From Yponomeuta sedellus (Eukaryota > Arthropoda > Insecta > Lepidoptera > Yponomeutidae), in NCBI GenBank assembly GCA_934045075.1, contig OW203724.1, positions 2,286,501-2,350,500 on the forward strand: a stretch of 64,000 bases of DNA, in the 5' to 3' direction. This document shows, piece by piece, positions 21,001 to 29,297 of the stretch; position 1 is the first letter of the stretch; each line of letters begins with the position of its first letter. The notes under the pieces were generated by a model, which saw nothing but the letters and a program-made list of their open reading frames with translations, did no database searches and was not told the origin of the DNA. The translations under genes and the position numbers were made by a program.

Positions 21001-22259
21001 CCTAAATCGGTTTCTGATTCGAATTTTGAATCAGAGTCACTGGAGCAGTCTTCCAATAACCAAGTCTTGTTAAATATTATCAAAGCGAACAACTCGCTCC
21101 CAATCTTCTGCATTTCGTAACTGGGTGAATTACCGAAGCAAAAAAAAACACACGGCAAACCTGAGAATGGTAGTGCAAAATGCTGTTTTATGATGTTGTA
21201 TATTATTTCTTGTCGTGGTTCGTGGCAATGTCATGTGAGTGACCGAACCCAAGCCTTAGGCGTAGGGCGAGCAAGAGGGTGGTGTGGAGGGAGCCTTCAA
21301 ATGCCTTTTTTAGTATTTGTATGTACCTAGCATATAAGATAAGTTGAACTTGTAAAACCAAGAGCCAACAAACTGTTACCTATGCAGTTTGGCAGAAACC
21401 AACTTCTGTATTTTTTTGTATTTTTATTTGACTAAATGTTTTCAATCAATCAATCTTAGTAAAGTAAGTACTTCTCTACCTTGGCAAAAAAAATTAACTA
21501 AACTATGTTTGATAATGCTTTTCAAACAAATAAACTTTAATTCCAATAGTAAACCTGCAGTTTAGATCATCCATCACCAAATCATCGAAAGTTTGTAATA
21601 TATTTGTTATATTTAAGTTTGTTATATTTGCATTTACTATACTGGTTAGACATCACTATCTGTGCAGAAAGTACTCAGTTCAGTTTTCGCAGTACAAATA
21701 TTCAGGTAAAAAATTCACAACATCATGGACTCAATTTTGATGACAACTGTCGCGGAGCTCAAGCTATAATTTACAGACTATATGTATGAGTATCGCGAAT
21801 CATTAAGAAATAGGTACTATAACAACTGAACAAATAGGTCATGAATCCACCTAATTTTTTAAGGGTCAACAAACACTCCGAATACAGACATTTATTAAAA
21901 CTAACTGACCGTTTTCTTTAATTGCCAACCTGTCAATACCATTGCGTTATTTTATTTACTATTCACGAACCTAGGCATTGTTCTACCTTTACCTTAGAAC
22001 AACTACTATTTTATTAGCGTGTATAAATTGTGTAGAGTTGTGGACACTCCATGGACTTGACAATTGGGACTCGTGTTTCAATTTAATGGGTTACGTATAT
22101 GTAGGTATAAGAATGTGATGCATCATTTAGGGACTAGCTTCTCTAAACTGAATCAGTACTGAGGGTATCTTCCGTGTTGCGTGCGACAGATAGTCCCGGC
22201 ACGACTCCAGGCGTAGGTACTCACTCATCGCGCAGCTCGTCTGTGTCGAACGACATCAT
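5839..22259 (-). CDS. Upp: uridine phosphorylase gene, 5' part (4 exons; 3' end outside window)
   Basis: Nucleoside phosphorylase of the NP-I family. It catalyses reversible phosphorolysis of uridine to uracil and ribose-1-phosphate in cytosolic pyrimidine salvage. Four exons on the minus strand join in phase (22,225-22,259; about 16,128-16,253; 13,737-13,860; 5,839-6,000) into about 150 residues that match the N-terminal half of animal UPP1/UPP2 (family length about 300). Family landmarks, in order, are ELMDQDILYHL, MFGDVK, FVCMGGTPKRM (the loop with the phosphate-binding arginine) and SMYKVGPVLS. In animal enzymes the next residues are HGMG. I searched the minus strand below 5,839 for this and found nothing, so the remaining exons should lie to the left of the window. 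Introns are about 6.0, 2.3 and 7.7 kb and carry nested repeats. The family assignment rests on remembered motifs, not on a search. Confidence 0.88.
6066..6905 (-). mobile_element. LINE 3' end (Jockey/CR1-like), split by a SINE
   Basis: On the minus strand the upper part encodes an RT C-terminus (RMRKYLIPKILNDLPVSLRC, then YKKKVAEFLLS). The lower part (6,066-6,230) is the 3' UTR with an ATTGATTAA-like tail. The segments 6,066-6,230 and 6,630-6,720 match the plus-strand copy at 21,215-21,452, where they are contiguous, which proves the 6,231-6,619 SINE is an insertion. Confidence 0.75.
6231..6619. mobile_element. tRNA-like SINE, head-to-head inverted copy
   Basis: Both ends carry the tRNA-like head in opposite orientation (left arm about 6,286-6,380, right arm about 6,535-6,615), with SINE body between. 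Flanked by AAAAAAGACA at 6,221 and 6,620, so it was inserted as one unit. The head has box-B-like GGTTCGAATCC and the 3' marker CCTCTAAATAGG. Confidence 0.75.
7117..7192 (+). mobile_element. very short RTE 3' end insertion
   Basis: Only 76 bases, containing GGGGAGGGCTATGTCCAGCA and a GAAGAAGAAG tail. Flanked by the 10-base duplication GAAGTAGAAA (7,107 and 7,193), so the edges are certain. Confidence 0.8.
7308..7834 (-). mobile_element. Jockey-like LINE 3' end inserted in the RNase H element
   Basis: The minus strand begins with an RT C-terminus (SQSFTITAVRLWNDLPLDVR), then a 3' UTR with GGCCGCC and TTCCAGACAACC, and ends in a TATC-repeat tail at 7,308. TATA on both sides is the minimal target duplication. 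The same 3' UTR occurs at 19,222-19,350, 36,548-36,683 and 57,694-57,817. Confidence 0.75.
8238..8599 (+). mobile_element. 5S-rRNA-headed SINE, full copy
   Basis: Full-length copy of about 362 bases: head GCGCTCGTGGCCTAGGCGAA, 5S-like GTTAAGCAACAACAGGCGCG and GGGATGGGTGA, body TGCCGGCTGTCATATAATGG, and tail CCCAGCAGTGGGGACATACA. The open frames overlapping it on both strands are not genes. Confidence 0.72.
8750..8806 (+). mobile_element. RTE 3' end fragment
   Basis: GACGAGTGGAAGCTCATGAA followed by GGCCTTTGCCCAGCAGTGGG, the RTE-type C-terminus and tail, abutting a tRNA-like SINE head. Confidence 0.5.
8811..8890 (+). mobile_element. tRNA-headed SINE head fragment
   Basis: GTAGCGTAGCGGTAGCGCAT and GGGTTCGAACCCC, boxes A and B of a tRNA-like head. 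Cut after about 80 bases and joined to a 5S-SINE fragment. Confidence 0.5.
8922..9040 (-). mobile_element. 5S-rRNA-headed SINE fragment
   Basis: CAGCCGGCACCAATGGCTTA to GGTCACCCATCCTGCAC, covering body and part of the 5S-like head only. Confidence 0.6.
9060..9332 (-). mobile_element. tRNA-headed SINE (second family)
   Basis: Minus-strand head GGCCTCGGTGGCGCAGTGG with box B GGTTCGATCC, then an unrelated body ending near TAATTAACTAATAAG. Open frames across it are not genes. Confidence 0.65.
9584..9957 (+). repeat. tandem pair of CTAGCTGACC-type dispersed repeats
   Basis: Two adjacent copies (9,584-9,774; 9,775-9,957) of about 185 bases, from CTAGCTGACCCAGCGAACTT through ATCGGTTCAGC and TCGAGATTTGCGCTTAC to an A/T-rich end near TATTATAGA. 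Other copies: 18,776-18,957 (minus), 43,946-44,129, 44,416-44,607 and a scrap at 36,418-36,467. Confidence 0.75.
9975..10200 (+). mobile_element. tRNA-headed SINE (third family)
   Basis: Head CTGCCCCGTTGGTCTAGCC with box B GGTTCGATTCCC, body CCTCAGTCTGGGTGTATT, end near GTTGTGTGGAAGTTATTATT. The same family is inverted at 17,345-17,548. Confidence 0.65.
11086..11238. mobile_element. tRNA-like SINE, inverted and mostly deleted
   Basis: Left: reversed tail TGCACTAACCCGTGCTAAGG and CTATTTAGAGGC. Right: tRNA-like TTCGAATCCCGGCATTGGTG and CCTCTAAATAGG. Flanked by TTAATCGCATA(A/G)TTAT at 11,071 and 11,239. Confidence 0.65.
11283..11470 (+). repeat. MITE-like repeat, copy 1
   Basis: From GCTTTGGGGTGCTAGCGGCC to TTTTTATTCCATTGGTGGCG. 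The ends are roughly inverted (GGGTGCTA and TAGCACCC types). A diverged inverse-ended copy is at 39,775-39,970, and a scrap with CTAGTTAGCACCCCGAAGCG is at 59,918-59,945. Confidence 0.5.
11641..11713 (+). mobile_element. tRNA-like SINE 3' fragment
   Basis: CAGAGGTCGCGGGTTCGAGC, then CCCCGGCATGGGTGG and CCTCCAAATGGG. Half of the head and the start of the tail. Confidence 0.55.
12541..12735 (+). repeat. 190-base dispersed repeat, copy 1
   Basis: CAGGTGATCGTGCCCCTCCA, CTATAAAGGGAAATTTCCCG, ATGCCTGGGGACGG and GTCGTACGTTATATTTATGG, colinear with 36,714-36,905. Family unknown. TATAAAGGGAAATTTCCC is palindromic in part. Confidence 0.6.
13233..13622 (+). mobile_element. tRNA-like SINE, tandem (partial plus full unit)
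   Basis: A partial unit (13,233-13,315) followed head-to-tail by a full unit beginning ATCATGTGGGTACAG (13,316). The full unit's tRNA-like head runs about 13,477-13,547: D-arm GCTCAATTGGTAGAGC, anticodon-arm CTGGTACGGATAGCCAG, T-arm GGGTTCGAATCCC. Exact 14-base flanks AAAGGCTTAAAGGC at 13,219 and 13,623. Confidence 0.8.
13737..13860 (-). CDS. Upp: uridine phosphorylase, coding exon 3
   Basis: Follows a clean acceptor (TTCGCCGCAG) and begins with one base completing the previous codon, then 41 codons from YPDGSVRL to MFGDVK. The donor is AAG followed by GTATAA. The segment ELMDQDILYHLALG is one of the most conserved N-terminal stretches of animal uridine phosphorylases, and MFGDVK leads directly into the FVC-type segment found in exon 4. 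The exon is GC-richer than its intron surroundings, which are AT-rich and full of tRNA-like SINE copies. Confidence 0.9.
14222..14267. repeat. perfect 21-base-arm hairpin
   Basis: AGTAACTTCCTCTACAATAT plus C, loop AATA, then the exact complement. Isolated, with no coding context. Confidence 0.9.
14327..14470 (-). mobile_element. LINE 3' tail, (CATTT)n family
   Basis: The plus strand starts with the reversed tail AAATGAAATGAAAAAGTTTT, then CGGCTTAATGAACGTTACAA and AACTAGGTGTCCATTT as in the copy at 60,038. It abuts a fold-back element at 14,473. Confidence 0.65.
14473..15375. mobile_element. fold-back element with tRNA box-B-like arms
   Basis: Imperfect inverted arms of about 110 bases (left from AAGAAAAACTGCATTCAT; right ends ATGAATGCAGTTTTTCTT). 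Each arm carries a box B-like (C)GGGTTCGATTC(C/T)CGAA. A second inverted pair lies inside (14,582-14,657 and 14,749-14,826). No transposase. Confidence 0.7.
15747..16103 (+). mobile_element. 5S-rRNA-headed SINE beside uridine phosphorylase exon 2
   Basis: Near-complete copy, antisense to the gene. It ends 24 bases from the exon 2 donor (exon ends at 16,128). Short A-rich flanks (AAAAAAG on both sides) may be the target duplication. On the minus strand it stays open in the exon 2 frame down to 15,926. Confidence 0.72.
16128..16253 (-). CDS. Upp: uridine phosphorylase, coding exon 2
   Basis: Encodes a proline-rich then acidic stretch (VAPPAPAHQPHRK followed by DDEELDEFVQLPDSD) ending LPPDV plus two bases AG. 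The first base of exon 3 (G) completes an arginine codon, so the reading continues into YPDGSVRL in exon 3. The donor is CAG followed by GTTCTT, which is weaker than usual, but the phase fits exactly. The acceptor is uncertain. The start given (16,253) gives the right phase after exon 1, and in-phase AGs farther upstream would add a few residues. This N-terminal extension is poorly conserved between animal uridine phosphorylases, so the exon is supported mainly by phase and composition. A 5S-like SINE begins 24 bases into the downstream intron. Confidence 0.65.
17345..17548 (-). mobile_element. tRNA-headed SINE (third family)
   Basis: Minus-strand head GCCTCGTTGTCCGAGCGGTA with box B GTAGCTTCGACTTCC, body CCTCAGTCTGGGCTCTGGGT, end at AACTTCCACACAACAC on the plus strand, mirroring 9,975-10,200. 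Confidence 0.6.
18410..18545 (-). mobile_element. tRNA-headed SINE fragment (fourth family)
   Basis: Shares TAAGCGAGTGGTATTGCCAC with 37,847-37,866. Box B is on the minus strand (GGTTCGATTCCGACATG). Confidence 0.5.
18776..18957 (-). repeat. CTAGCTGACC-type dispersed repeat
   Basis: The plus strand ends GTACGAAGTTCGCTGGGTCA GCTAG. Full-length copy in inverse orientation, in the large first intron of uridine phosphorylase. Confidence 0.75.
19084..19122 (-). mobile_element. 5S-SINE tail scrap
   Basis: TGTATGTCCCCACTGCTGGG followed by GCTCGGGTCT, matching the SINE tail only. Confidence 0.45.
19222..19350 (+). mobile_element. LINE tail, TATC-ending family
   Basis: Contains AAGAAATTGCTTTTAGCAAT, AAGGCCGCCATTTGT and a TATCTATC tail. 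Truncated copy of the family at 7,308-7,834. Confidence 0.7.
19549..19571. repeat. (ATC)n microsatellite
   Basis: CATCATCATCATCATCATCA, a short perfect trinucleotide run. Confidence 0.85.
21215..21452 (+). mobile_element. LINE 3' end, same family as 6,066-6,905
   Basis: Contains CCAAGCCTTAGGCGTAGGGC, the GAAACCAACTTCTGTATTTT segment and an AATC-repeat tail, shared in inverted orientation with 6,066-6,720 but without the SINE. Confidence 0.7.
22225..22259 (-). CDS. Upp: uridine phosphorylase, coding exon 1 (35 bases)
   Basis: A very short first coding exon starting with two consecutive ATGs (22,259 and 22,256) and encoding MMSFDTDELRD plus two bases of the next codon. It ends at a strong donor (GTGAGTAC starting at 22,224). 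It lies at the edge of the GC-rich patch expected for a promoter and 5' UTR. Its phase (two bases over) needs an acceptor exon that supplies one base, which exon 2 can do. The acidic composition continues into exon 2. Because the exon is so short the call depends on splice sites, phase and context, not on homology. Confidence 0.6.
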
Positions 22260-22450
22260 TTAAGTTAGCAGTCACCGGGTGAAGTGATAAGCGCGACACG
22301 AGCGAGGTGTCGCGATCGATCGGTGCGACGGCGGCGAGTTGGCTTGCGAGACTACTGACTTCTCCGCCCCCGCCCGCCGCCCGCCGCCTTGCAAGCCGAG
22401 GGCGGAAAACGTACATGCGCCGTTGCGGGGAAACCATTTTGTACGAAAAC
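22225..22450 (-). promoter_or_regulatory. GC/CpG-rich 5' region of the uridine phosphorylase gene
   Basis: A compact GC-rich island in otherwise AT-rich DNA, with many CG dinucleotides (for example runs such as GCGACGGCGGCGAG and CCCCCGCCCGCCGCCCGCC near 22,325-22,388). It directly precedes, on the minus strand, the first coding exon of uridine phosphorylase. Its position suggests 5' UTR and core promoter. The open reading frame spanning it looks like a consequence of its base composition. No TATA box was assigned. Confidence 0.45.
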
Positions 22451-23900
22451 AAGGAGAATCAACTGATGCAGCGATTTGTAGAACGGAGTCAGGGATATTC
22501 GATGGGAAGCTTCATTAATATCTAGTTTCGAACTTTCCGTTATTTCTCGAAACTAGTCGCGGGTAGAATAGGCTACCTAGCCGATGCCGCTGTAACTCGA
22601 GGCTATTACTCGTTTAGTTAGGATACGGAGTTCTATAATAAATTTCAATAACGTACGATAGTGAACGATCGGTGCACTCCATACCTACTTAGCGTCCTGG
22701 ACCCATTTCAGATGAACCATCTTTGCTGGATATAAGGTTGTGACGTGAGCGGGGGTAGAGTCGAGGAAAAGGGGTAGTCGTTAAGTTAATAAATCAATAC
22801 AACCCCAGTGAATGTTTTACTTAATAAATGTGTAGATATTTCCCTTTTTAGGTAGATCAAGAGTACCTATTCTCTCTATATGGTTTTTAGTACCTATATA
22901 AATACAAAAATGGGAATTTCTTTAAAAATAATTGTAGTCGACATTTTTTCAACAGATGTCGCTACAAGACTCGCTTAGAAGCGGTTTTTGCATTCATCTG
23001 TACGCTATGCAACCCAGAAATCAAAACGACTAGGTCAAATAAACCTAGATATTAAATTGACTAGGAAGTAAAATGCCTATATAGGCGCCTTGCAATAACA
23101 ATTAAGAGTATTTTAAAAATCCTATGTTAATCGGGATAGTCTGGAAATGAAGGTTTGCTTCTTTCTAGCATCAAACCTCAATTTGCTGGGAAAAGTTCTG
23201 GAGATTCTTCTAAGCGGGTCAAATATGCTGAGCGAAAGGTAAATTCTAAGCCCCGATTTCATCAAGGTCAGAAACCTAGATCAATTGACCGTAATCTGGA
23301 TTACAGCCTTAACTGAGTTTACATCTCCAAAACGCATTTCGCCAATAATTCCAAAGCGATCCGAGATTTCAAATGAGAACAGAGTACAGCTCATTGAAAC
23401 GCCCAGAGTGACCATCTCAAAAGTGAAGAATCTGCCGCACAAATATGCCTTACGTCTCCATGGAGATGAAAAAAATGGGTTATTCCACTAATCCCCATTG
23501 AAAATCCCCATTGATGGGGATTTGTGAACTTTTTGTTCACAAATCCCCATTGCCAATACTAAGATACGCCAATGGGGATTTGTGAACAAAAAGTTCATAA
23601 ATCCCCATTGGTATATAAAACAAATATAAAGAACAACACATTAGTATGAAACATGTATTTATATTGTATTACTACTAATACATATATTATACAAACACAG
23701 TTTTACAACAATTTATCAAATCAGAGATAATTGATTACTTTTACACTAACGTAAATAACGTTAATGTAAAATTAATAGAATTAACTTGTTATTACAACAC
23801 AATCACATTTCCACCGTCATTAATAAAATCACATATTTATTGTCAATTAAATTCTATATTTCAATCATCTTAATTTTTCCAAGCAATGGCCAATCGTAAT

Positions 23901-24150
23901 TTAGCTATTAACAAGCTCCATTTGGACCTCCCGTATGTAAACATCGGGATTAATACTTTGGATTGATCTTTCTGTAATCCCTATGCTCCCTTGAGTAAGC
24001 CGCAATGCAAGCACTTCGTAGTACGATGCATCTTCAGCCAAAGAAGTGAGAAGCTTCATAAGATTAGGATTCTTTTTCACCACGCGATGTTTGATTTGTT
24101 TGTTCCATTATTCGACTAAATTATTAGTGCGATGGCTCTGACAAAATGCA
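23901..24150 (-). pseudogene. MULE transposase C-terminal fragment
   Basis: Reads HRTNNLVE, stop, WNKQIKHRVVKKNPNLMKLL and TSLAEDASYYEVLALRLTQG. It resembles the RTNN-xxE-xWH...HPN segment near the C-terminus of animal MULE transposases. One in-frame stop and loss of the catalytic domain. Confidence 0.5.
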
Positions 24151-24291
24151 CTCTTTTACCCATTGAACAAGGCTTCTAAGTAAATATAGTAAAAAAAAAC
24201 TGATTTAGTTTAGTTAATAAGAAACATGTGATTTTATCAATGACGGTGAAAATGTGATTGTTATGTAATACCTCCTCTTCCTCTACAGGCT

Positions 24292-24372
24292 ATATTAGTC
24301 CACTGCTGGGCATAGCCCTCCCCTAATGATCCCCATAGCGCAAGGTTGTGCCATCATTGGGGGGTAATGCCC
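24292..24372 (-). mobile_element. RTE 3' end fragment inside the Mutator-like element
   Basis: The minus strand carries GGGGAGGGCTATGCCCAGCA and AATATAGCCTG as in the other RTE ends. It is nested within 23,477-25,014. Confidence 0.65.
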
Positions 24373-24454
24373 ATAAAAATGTAATACCTAGTTACATAGA
24401 ATCTGTGATTTACTTAGTAAATGTAAAACTCATGTTCAATTTAGGTAAGGATGT

Positions 24455-24763
24455 CTGATTCAAAAAATATGTTAAGCACACTTTGTGCTAAAAGGGCTAC
24501 CTACTATAACATAAAGGATTATTTAAATGACAATGAGGTTTGGAATTAAAGCCAGTACAATGTATGAGTTCTATGTTTATAATAATTATGTAAAGTATGT
24601 TAATTAAGGACTTTTGAAAAGACTAAATTAGGAGTTTTTTTGTCCATTTTTTCTCCTAAATGATCTTGATTTTGAAATGGACACCTAGTCTGAATTGTAA
24701 CGTTCATTAAGACGCACTTTCTGTGATACTTTGAATAAAACCTTTTCATTTCATTTCATGATT
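24455..24763 (+). mobile_element. LINE 3' tail, (CATTT)n family, inside the Mutator-like element
   Basis: Carries TGCTAAAAGGGCTACCTACT, TTAATTAAGGACTTTTGAAA and ends CCTTTTCATTTCATTTCAT. The longest copy of this family in the window. Confidence 0.7.
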
Positions 24764-25044
24764 ACAACTCTAATTTTATAAATTGTTGAAAAACTGTGTT
24801 TGTATAATGTAGGCATTGGTATTACAAAATAAGTACTTTGTGATTCATAATTAATGTGTCCTTTATATTTCGTTTTATATCCCAATGGGGATTTATGAAC
24901 TTTTTGTCCACAAATCCCCATTGCCAATACTAAGATACCAATGGGGATTTACGGACAAAAAGTTCACAAATCCCCATCAATGGGGATTTTCAATGCGGAT
25001 TAGTGGAACAACCCAAAAAAATCCAATACATAATGTACTGTGAA

Positions 25045-25405
25045 GCGCTCGTGGCCTAGGCGAACCGAGTGATTGGAATCAATCACTTGGTTAAGCAATA
25101 ACAGGCGCGGTCAGGTACGGGATGGGTGAGAGTCACGTGACTGCCGCTAGTGGCATTTTTCCGAGCGCTTCCGTGCTTCGCAAGGCACGTTAAGCCGTTG
25201 GTGCCGGCTGTCATATAACGGCAGTCGTTAAGCCATGTCAGAGGCCTTATGGGCGGCTTGATAACTTCTGACCGGAAGGCCCGCCACTGTCTTACAATCC
25301 TCCACCAACCCGGACTTGGCCCCCGTGGTGGAGTATGGCCTAACCTTCCTGCGATGCGGGAAGAGACCCGTGCCCCAGCAGTGGGGATATACAAGAGTTG
25401 ATAAC
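25045..25405 (+). mobile_element. 5S-rRNA-headed SINE, full copy
   Basis: Same structure as 8,238-8,599 with few differences. It lies 22 bases right of the Mutator-like element's target duplication. Confidence 0.72.
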
Positions 25406-25785
25406 GAATATACCTACTGTATACTAGAAGAAAAATATTAAATAAATACAACATTTAAAATTAAACTAATTCAGAGACAACACGATGCTGCGTAACATCT
25501 ATTATTATCACGCTGTATCTACGTTGTAATCAAAATTTTCTTTAGATAACGATGACATTGAATATTCTATTAATACTCTTTATTGCACACCATGCATAAA
25601 CAAGTTACAAGTACAGGTTGTGCCACTTATTTAAATCGCCAGTAAAATGGCAGAAATCTGCCACACATGGTCACACTGGAAACGCCCCGGTCGAAATCGG
25701 AGTTCTCGGAAGTTCGGTTTTTCTGTGAGCCGCGATAACTTATTTCATCACTGTCTTTGTAAACCAGATTAACAAATCTTAGATC

Positions 25786-25970
25786 AATTTGCGACTCGCC
25801 AAACATAGTGTAGGACGCCCTCCGACCAGGTGGGATGACGATCTGCGAAAAACTGCAGACAGATGCTGGATGCGGCAAGCTGAAAACAGGGCGCTATGGC
25901 GCTCATTAGGGGAGGGCTATGTCCAACAGTGGGCTACATAATATAGCCTGAAGAAGAAGAAGATCCATTT
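25786..25970 (+). mobile_element. RTE LINE 3' end with intact C-terminal frame
   Basis: Reads VGRPPTRWDDDLRKTADRCW, RQAENRALWRSLGEGYVQQW, AT and a stop, followed by a GAAGAAGAAG tail. No frameshift is visible in the 60 codons, so this is a relatively young, strongly 5'-truncated copy. Confidence 0.8.
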
Positions 25971-26519
25971 CACAGAAGAGACGACAACGCAATCACAGAC
26001 TAATTGTGTTTGTGTATAGATGTTGCCACAATGGACCTTTACGCCATTTGTACTGATACCATTGAATTTGAAATTCAATGCTGATACTACGAGTAAATGC
26101 TCGTAATGGTACTAATAAAGGCGATTCACATGAATACTTTAGTTTCACGTAAGTTACCATCAACGGATCCACGTACAATCGGGTCAATAGTCGATAATGT
26201 TCGCTAACTATATTATATAAGGAAGCAACATGTAGTTTTGTCTGGAAATGAGACGTTACCGCTTTCAGTCTCTAATCGCGATCAAAGATGAACCTATTGG
26301 TAAAATCCGTTTCGTTTGACCAAAGATTTCAAGCCGAGCTCTCATAAGCTGAGTTCTTAGGCACCTGGTTCTCGCACCATTTGGTGAACTCGGACCTAAA
26401 TAAGTATCATACTAGAGTTTTTAAGTTTTAACTGTCACGCACTTACGGTGTTGGTGAAGTCGTAAGAGAGAAGACTTCTTTCTCTTTCGATATTATATAG
26501 CCTGGTTGTGCCTAGCTTT

Positions 26520-27008
26520 GTATAAAAAACTGGCCAAAGTGCGAGGCGGACTCGCGCACGAAGGGTCCCGTACTGTTATCTATACAACATTTCAAGCGCC
26601 TACCTGTTGCCGTGATTAATATCGAGCAAAAAACGGCAAAAAAAATTACGTTATTTGTATGGGAGCTCCACGTTAGCGACTACAGAAACAAATCATGTTC
26701 AGTTCTCCACCGTAGCGCGCGCGCTGCCGCTGCTGAGCTCCCTGTCTAATTTGTGGCTAGAAGCAGCCCCTCACTGTGATTTGTTCGTGGATGGGATAAA
26801 AGTTTTGATGGATGAATGTAAGATAATGCTACAGAGATCGTTGTGAGAGGTTGTCTTTAGTTCTGTAACGATTTGGTGTTCACTGTTATGTTACAAGAAC
26901 AGTCTAGCTATCACGGTTCATTAGATACAGCCTGACAAACAGACACACAGTCTGCCAGTGGAGTCTTAGTAATAGGGTCACTTAAACTTCGGGTACGAAA
27001 CCCTAAAA
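26520..27008 (+). repeat. degraded dispersed lepidopteran repeat
   Basis: Starts GTGCGAGGCGGACTCGCGCA with GGGTCCCGTACTGTTAT and ends TCTAGCTATCACGGTTCATT, AGATACAGCCTGACAAAC and CGGGTACGAAACCCTAAAAA. These blocks are widespread in moth genomes. The open frame inside (26,655-26,846) is not convincing. Confidence 0.5.
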
Positions 27009-27963
27009 AAGGAAAAAAATATTTAGTTCTAATTTGCTGGTTAGAATTTGAGACATTTTGCTTGCTCTCTTTGCTATCTATGTCATAGATAATTTTGATC
27101 TCTAGACTATTAACTACACATTTGCATTTTGCTTGGCACGTTTTATTCTCTAGCTAGGCGCTTTACAGTTTGGGTATTATGCTTTGTAGACATTGATTAT
27201 AGACGTTTTGAAAGTTAAGACACTTAGTCCATGAATGCTCTGTAGGAACTTACAAGTACCTACTTAGAGTTTGTCTAAATACGAAGGTATTTACGAAAAG
27301 GTTAACGAGGAAACGTTGATTTGTTTCCTCTAAACGAAATGGTAGTGTCATTGAGACCTGGCATGTCCGATAAAACAGAACTTTTGTATAGGAATTGCTT
27401 CTAGAGGGGCTGCCTAGTCGATCATGAAAAAAAAAAACGCTTTTCAGATAATTAACGATAGTAATACCTATTAATAATAATGAAATTAAGATAATAAACT
27501 ATGTACCTGGTGCTTTCGAATGCCCTAGTTCAAACTTGAGGGAAAGTCCTCGCGTCATTGTTCCTAAATATGAGGATTACCTTATTTATTTGTCTTCTAT
27601 ATTTTAACCTTCATCTATACTTTGGGTGTCAATCTAGCTTAAAACTCAATACTACAATTGTATTGTATACGCAAAGGGGAACATAAAAAGTACCCGGAAC
27701 CGGCGTGGGTGCATGCAACGACTTATGAGCGTTGATGAAGCGAGGGTCGTGGCAAGTGGCAGTCTCTGCTCTCTGCCTACCCCTCTGGGATACAGGCGTG
27801 AGGTTATGTATTGTACTAAGATGAACCTGTTAGGTATACATGCCCAAAAAAAAACTCCGAATGCTCAACATGCTTTATTTTGAGTCAAACAGACAGAACA
27901 CGAGTATACAATAGATATTACTTACAGCTCTTATCAAGTTAAGATAATCGAAGAATATAATTA

Positions 27964-29297
27964 AGGTCAGGTGAGGTAAGAGGAACACTGGGGGAAGAGG
28001 AACTAAAGACCATAGCTAATAATCTATAGAGTTTTACTCTATGGTTCCTCAGTCGATAAAACAGACAAACCGAAATAGTGCAGACGGTTGCTAAGAGATG
28101 TCGCCACGATATTACAGCGCGAAAAAAAAAAGAAATATATTTTTTCAGTTTTCAAGTGTGTGATTAAGCGGTTACAGTGTGTTTTGGTCTAGCGGAAAAC
28201 ATTTGAAAAAAAGGTGTTGGGGATAATCTTTTCACAAAAATCTTATATGGAAACGGTAAGTTATACCTTTTATTAGTTATTTCACGCCAAGGACTGCAAA
28301 TAATACTAGTTTGATAGCAATAAAAATTCTAGCCGCCAAAAACTTAAATGGGGAAAGAGGAACAAATACTTCGGTATAAGAGAAACATATGTTCCACTTC
28401 CCCCGTGTCAGGGGTAACAAAGTGTATTTTTCTGTTGTAAAATACACAAGAAAAAAATCCAAGACCGAAGGTGAAACGACATTTACTTTCCCTCTGATAG
28501 AGAACATATCGGAAGTAAAACAGAGCGGACATTGTTTTAAAGCTACCCAAACCCATGATTGGTCGCAGAGGGAAAATAATTTTCAAAATGTCCTTTATTA
28601 ATTTTAATGTTCAGTAGAACTTGACGAAAATGCATGTTATTATTTAAGTGTTTTTTATTATTTTCGTATCTCTAATGCAACATTGAGACTGATTAAAGTG
28701 ACATAAGTACCTACTTTGCCAATAAATTTTAAATAATTAAATTTCTATTATATTAGTTTTTTTTTATATAAATTAAGAACTCCTGCTTTTTCACGGTTTG
28801 TTTCTTTCTGGGCAGTGGTCTAAGTTGTTGGACCACAAGCCCTTACTAGTGGCTGTACAACTATAAAAATAGTTGGGCCACTGGTTTATTACATCTGACT
28901 TGAATTATATGTTTCTCTTACCCCAAAATAAAAGTTTAGGGGATTTTTTCGAATGCTTACCTTATTTCAATAACTTGAAAGATTAAATTTGATTGCAACC
29001 TTTTTACTTAGAACTTCAAACTGCATTTATTCAAATACACATGAATGTATAATAATTATGATGACTGTTCCTCTTACCCCAAAGTCGGGGGAAGAGAAAC
29101 GTTTGCATAAACTGCACGTTTTTGGCATTATCATAGCAAGTACTCTAATTAGCAAAATAATACTTAGACCAGGAATAGCTAAAACACGAAGACCTGTAAT
29201 GTGTTTGTTAAAGTTATAATAAGACCTTACCTTTCCTAGCTAGACCTCACGAATTCTGAATTAAAATAAAGTATGTTCCTCTTACCTCACCTGACCT
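27964..29297 (+). mobile_element. pogo/Tigger-like DNA transposon, internally deleted
   Basis: Inverted termini AGGTCAGGTGAGGTAAGAGG on the left mirrored on the right (CCTCTTACCTCACCTGACCT), flanked by TA on each side (also readable as TTAA). Repeated GGGGGAAGAGGAAC-type motifs lie inside, in both orientations. A transposase C-terminus remnant is encoded at 28,389-28,600. Confidence 0.7.
28389..28600 (+). pseudogene. Tigger-like transposase C-terminal remnant
   Basis: Reads TRKKSKTEGETTFTFPLIEN, ISEVK, then after a one-base shift RADIVLKLPKPMIGRRGKII. The FP-x-x-x-DISE block and the LPKP-xxGRRGK block are typical of the C-terminal end of Tigger/pogo-like proteins. The DDE domain and DNA-binding part are absent. 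Confidence 0.5.

Larger units (their letters stand above)
19350..22200. other. intron 1 of uridine phosphorylase, mostly unidentified
   Basis: Apart from the LINE end at 21,215-21,452 nothing is recognisable. AT-rich with short poly-T runs. Together with 17,600-18,400 it accounts for most of the 6-kb intron. Confidence 0.4.
23477..25014 (-). mobile_element. Mutator-like (MULE) DNA transposon, degraded
   Basis: Terminal inverted repeats of about 165 bases start GGGTT(A/G)TTCCACTAATCC and contain several CAATGGGGATTTGTGAAC palindromes. Flanked by an exact 8-base duplication AAAAAAAT (23,469 and 25,015). Inside, on the minus strand, is a transposase fragment (23,901-24,150). A LINE tail (24,455-24,763) and an RTE scrap (24,292-24,372) were inserted later. 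TIR length, GGG end and 8-base duplication fit MULEs. Confidence 0.75.

Noticed and set aside
23285..23491. 68-codon plus-strand open frame left of the MULE
   Set aside because: Runs through the element's terminus and has no domain features.
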